NCBI GenBank assembly: GCA_947625395.1
Contig: CANQOD010000074.1
Span: forward strand, 1 to 6,137
DNA: 6,137 nt
Direction of reading: 5' to 3'
Source: an uncultured Bacilli bacterium
GTDB lineage: Bacteria; Bacillota_I; Bacilli_A; RF39; UBA660
The position numbers were made by a program, and so were the translations under genes. The notes under the pieces are model-generated. The model ran no database searches, was not told where the DNA came from, and saw only the letters and a program-made list of their open reading frames with translations. Positions within the stretch are counted from its first letter, which is position 1; every line of letters starts with the position of its first letter. Below, piece after piece: positions 6,084 to 6,137 of the stretch.

Positions 6084-6137
6084 AAAGCAGTAAGACTCCT
6101 ATCAAATAACTGAGTTGAAAAGGTTTATCGGCTCGCG
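6055..6137 (-). CDS. Possible 3' end of an unidentified gene overlapping the sortase start
   Basis: On the minus strand, the one frame open from the window edge runs about 26 codons to a TAG at 6055-6057 and overlaps the sortase start by 29 bases. The encoded tail contains a short hydrophobic stretch (LSYLIGVLLLY) followed by a basic end (DAQKKIRF). This could be the end of a membrane protein or of a sortase substrate's sorting signal, though no LPXTG-like motif is in view. An open stretch this short can occur by chance. It is supported by the lack of a recognisable sortase promoter and by the two other frames being closed. Confidence 0.35.
   Translation of the reverse strand, partial: RADKPFQLSYLIGVLLLYDAQKKIRF

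Overview
The window looks like chromosomal DNA from a low-GC, Gram-positive-type bacterium (Bacillota, or a lineage near the Mycoplasmatota). The clues are AT-rich codon use, strong AGGAGG-type ribosome binding sites, a sortase, a CIRCE-like heat-shock operator and a ClpB without its N domain, a form known from mycoplasmas. TGA appears to be a stop (it ends the sortase gene at 5511-5513) and tryptophan is read from TGG. This argues for the standard bacterial code and against the mycoplasma code. No species can be named from the sequence alone.

Left block, 24-3248, plus strand. Three tightly packed genes with 12-base gaps form a likely operon. They encode a membrane-anchored S41 carboxyl-terminal processing protease with one PDZ domain, a small SUKH (SMI1/KNR4) protein, and a large protein without a signal peptide that joins a leucine-rich-repeat-like region to a transglutaminase-like domain with an intact Cys-His-Asp triad. 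A purine/pyrimidine hairpin followed by eight T residues ends the operon just after the last stop codon.

Middle, 3210-3407. This 198-base intergenic region holds the terminator, a tract of about 116 bases that is roughly 91% pyrimidine on the plus strand, then a CIRCE-like operator interleaved with a consensus sigma-A promoter (TTGACA, 16 bases, TATAAT) and a strong RBS. These drive clpB, at 3408-5504. The ClpB is 698 residues long, has both AAA+ modules and the coiled-coil M domain, and lacks the amino-terminal substrate domain. Its likely control is HrcA repression relieved by heat or misfolding stress.

Right block, 5503-6137, minus strand. A sortase gene converges on clpB with 6 bases between the stop codons. 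A 10-bp perfect hairpin spanning the junction probably terminates clpB and may also serve the sortase transcript. The sortase keeps the His and Cys of the active site but has Gln where the catalytic Arg is expected. Its start is overlapped by what may be the 3' end of another minus-strand gene that runs off the window.

The protease and the sortase act at the cell surface, and ClpB acts in cytoplasmic protein rescue. The SUKH and LRR-transglutaminase pair is the least explained part and the best candidate for an undescribed function.
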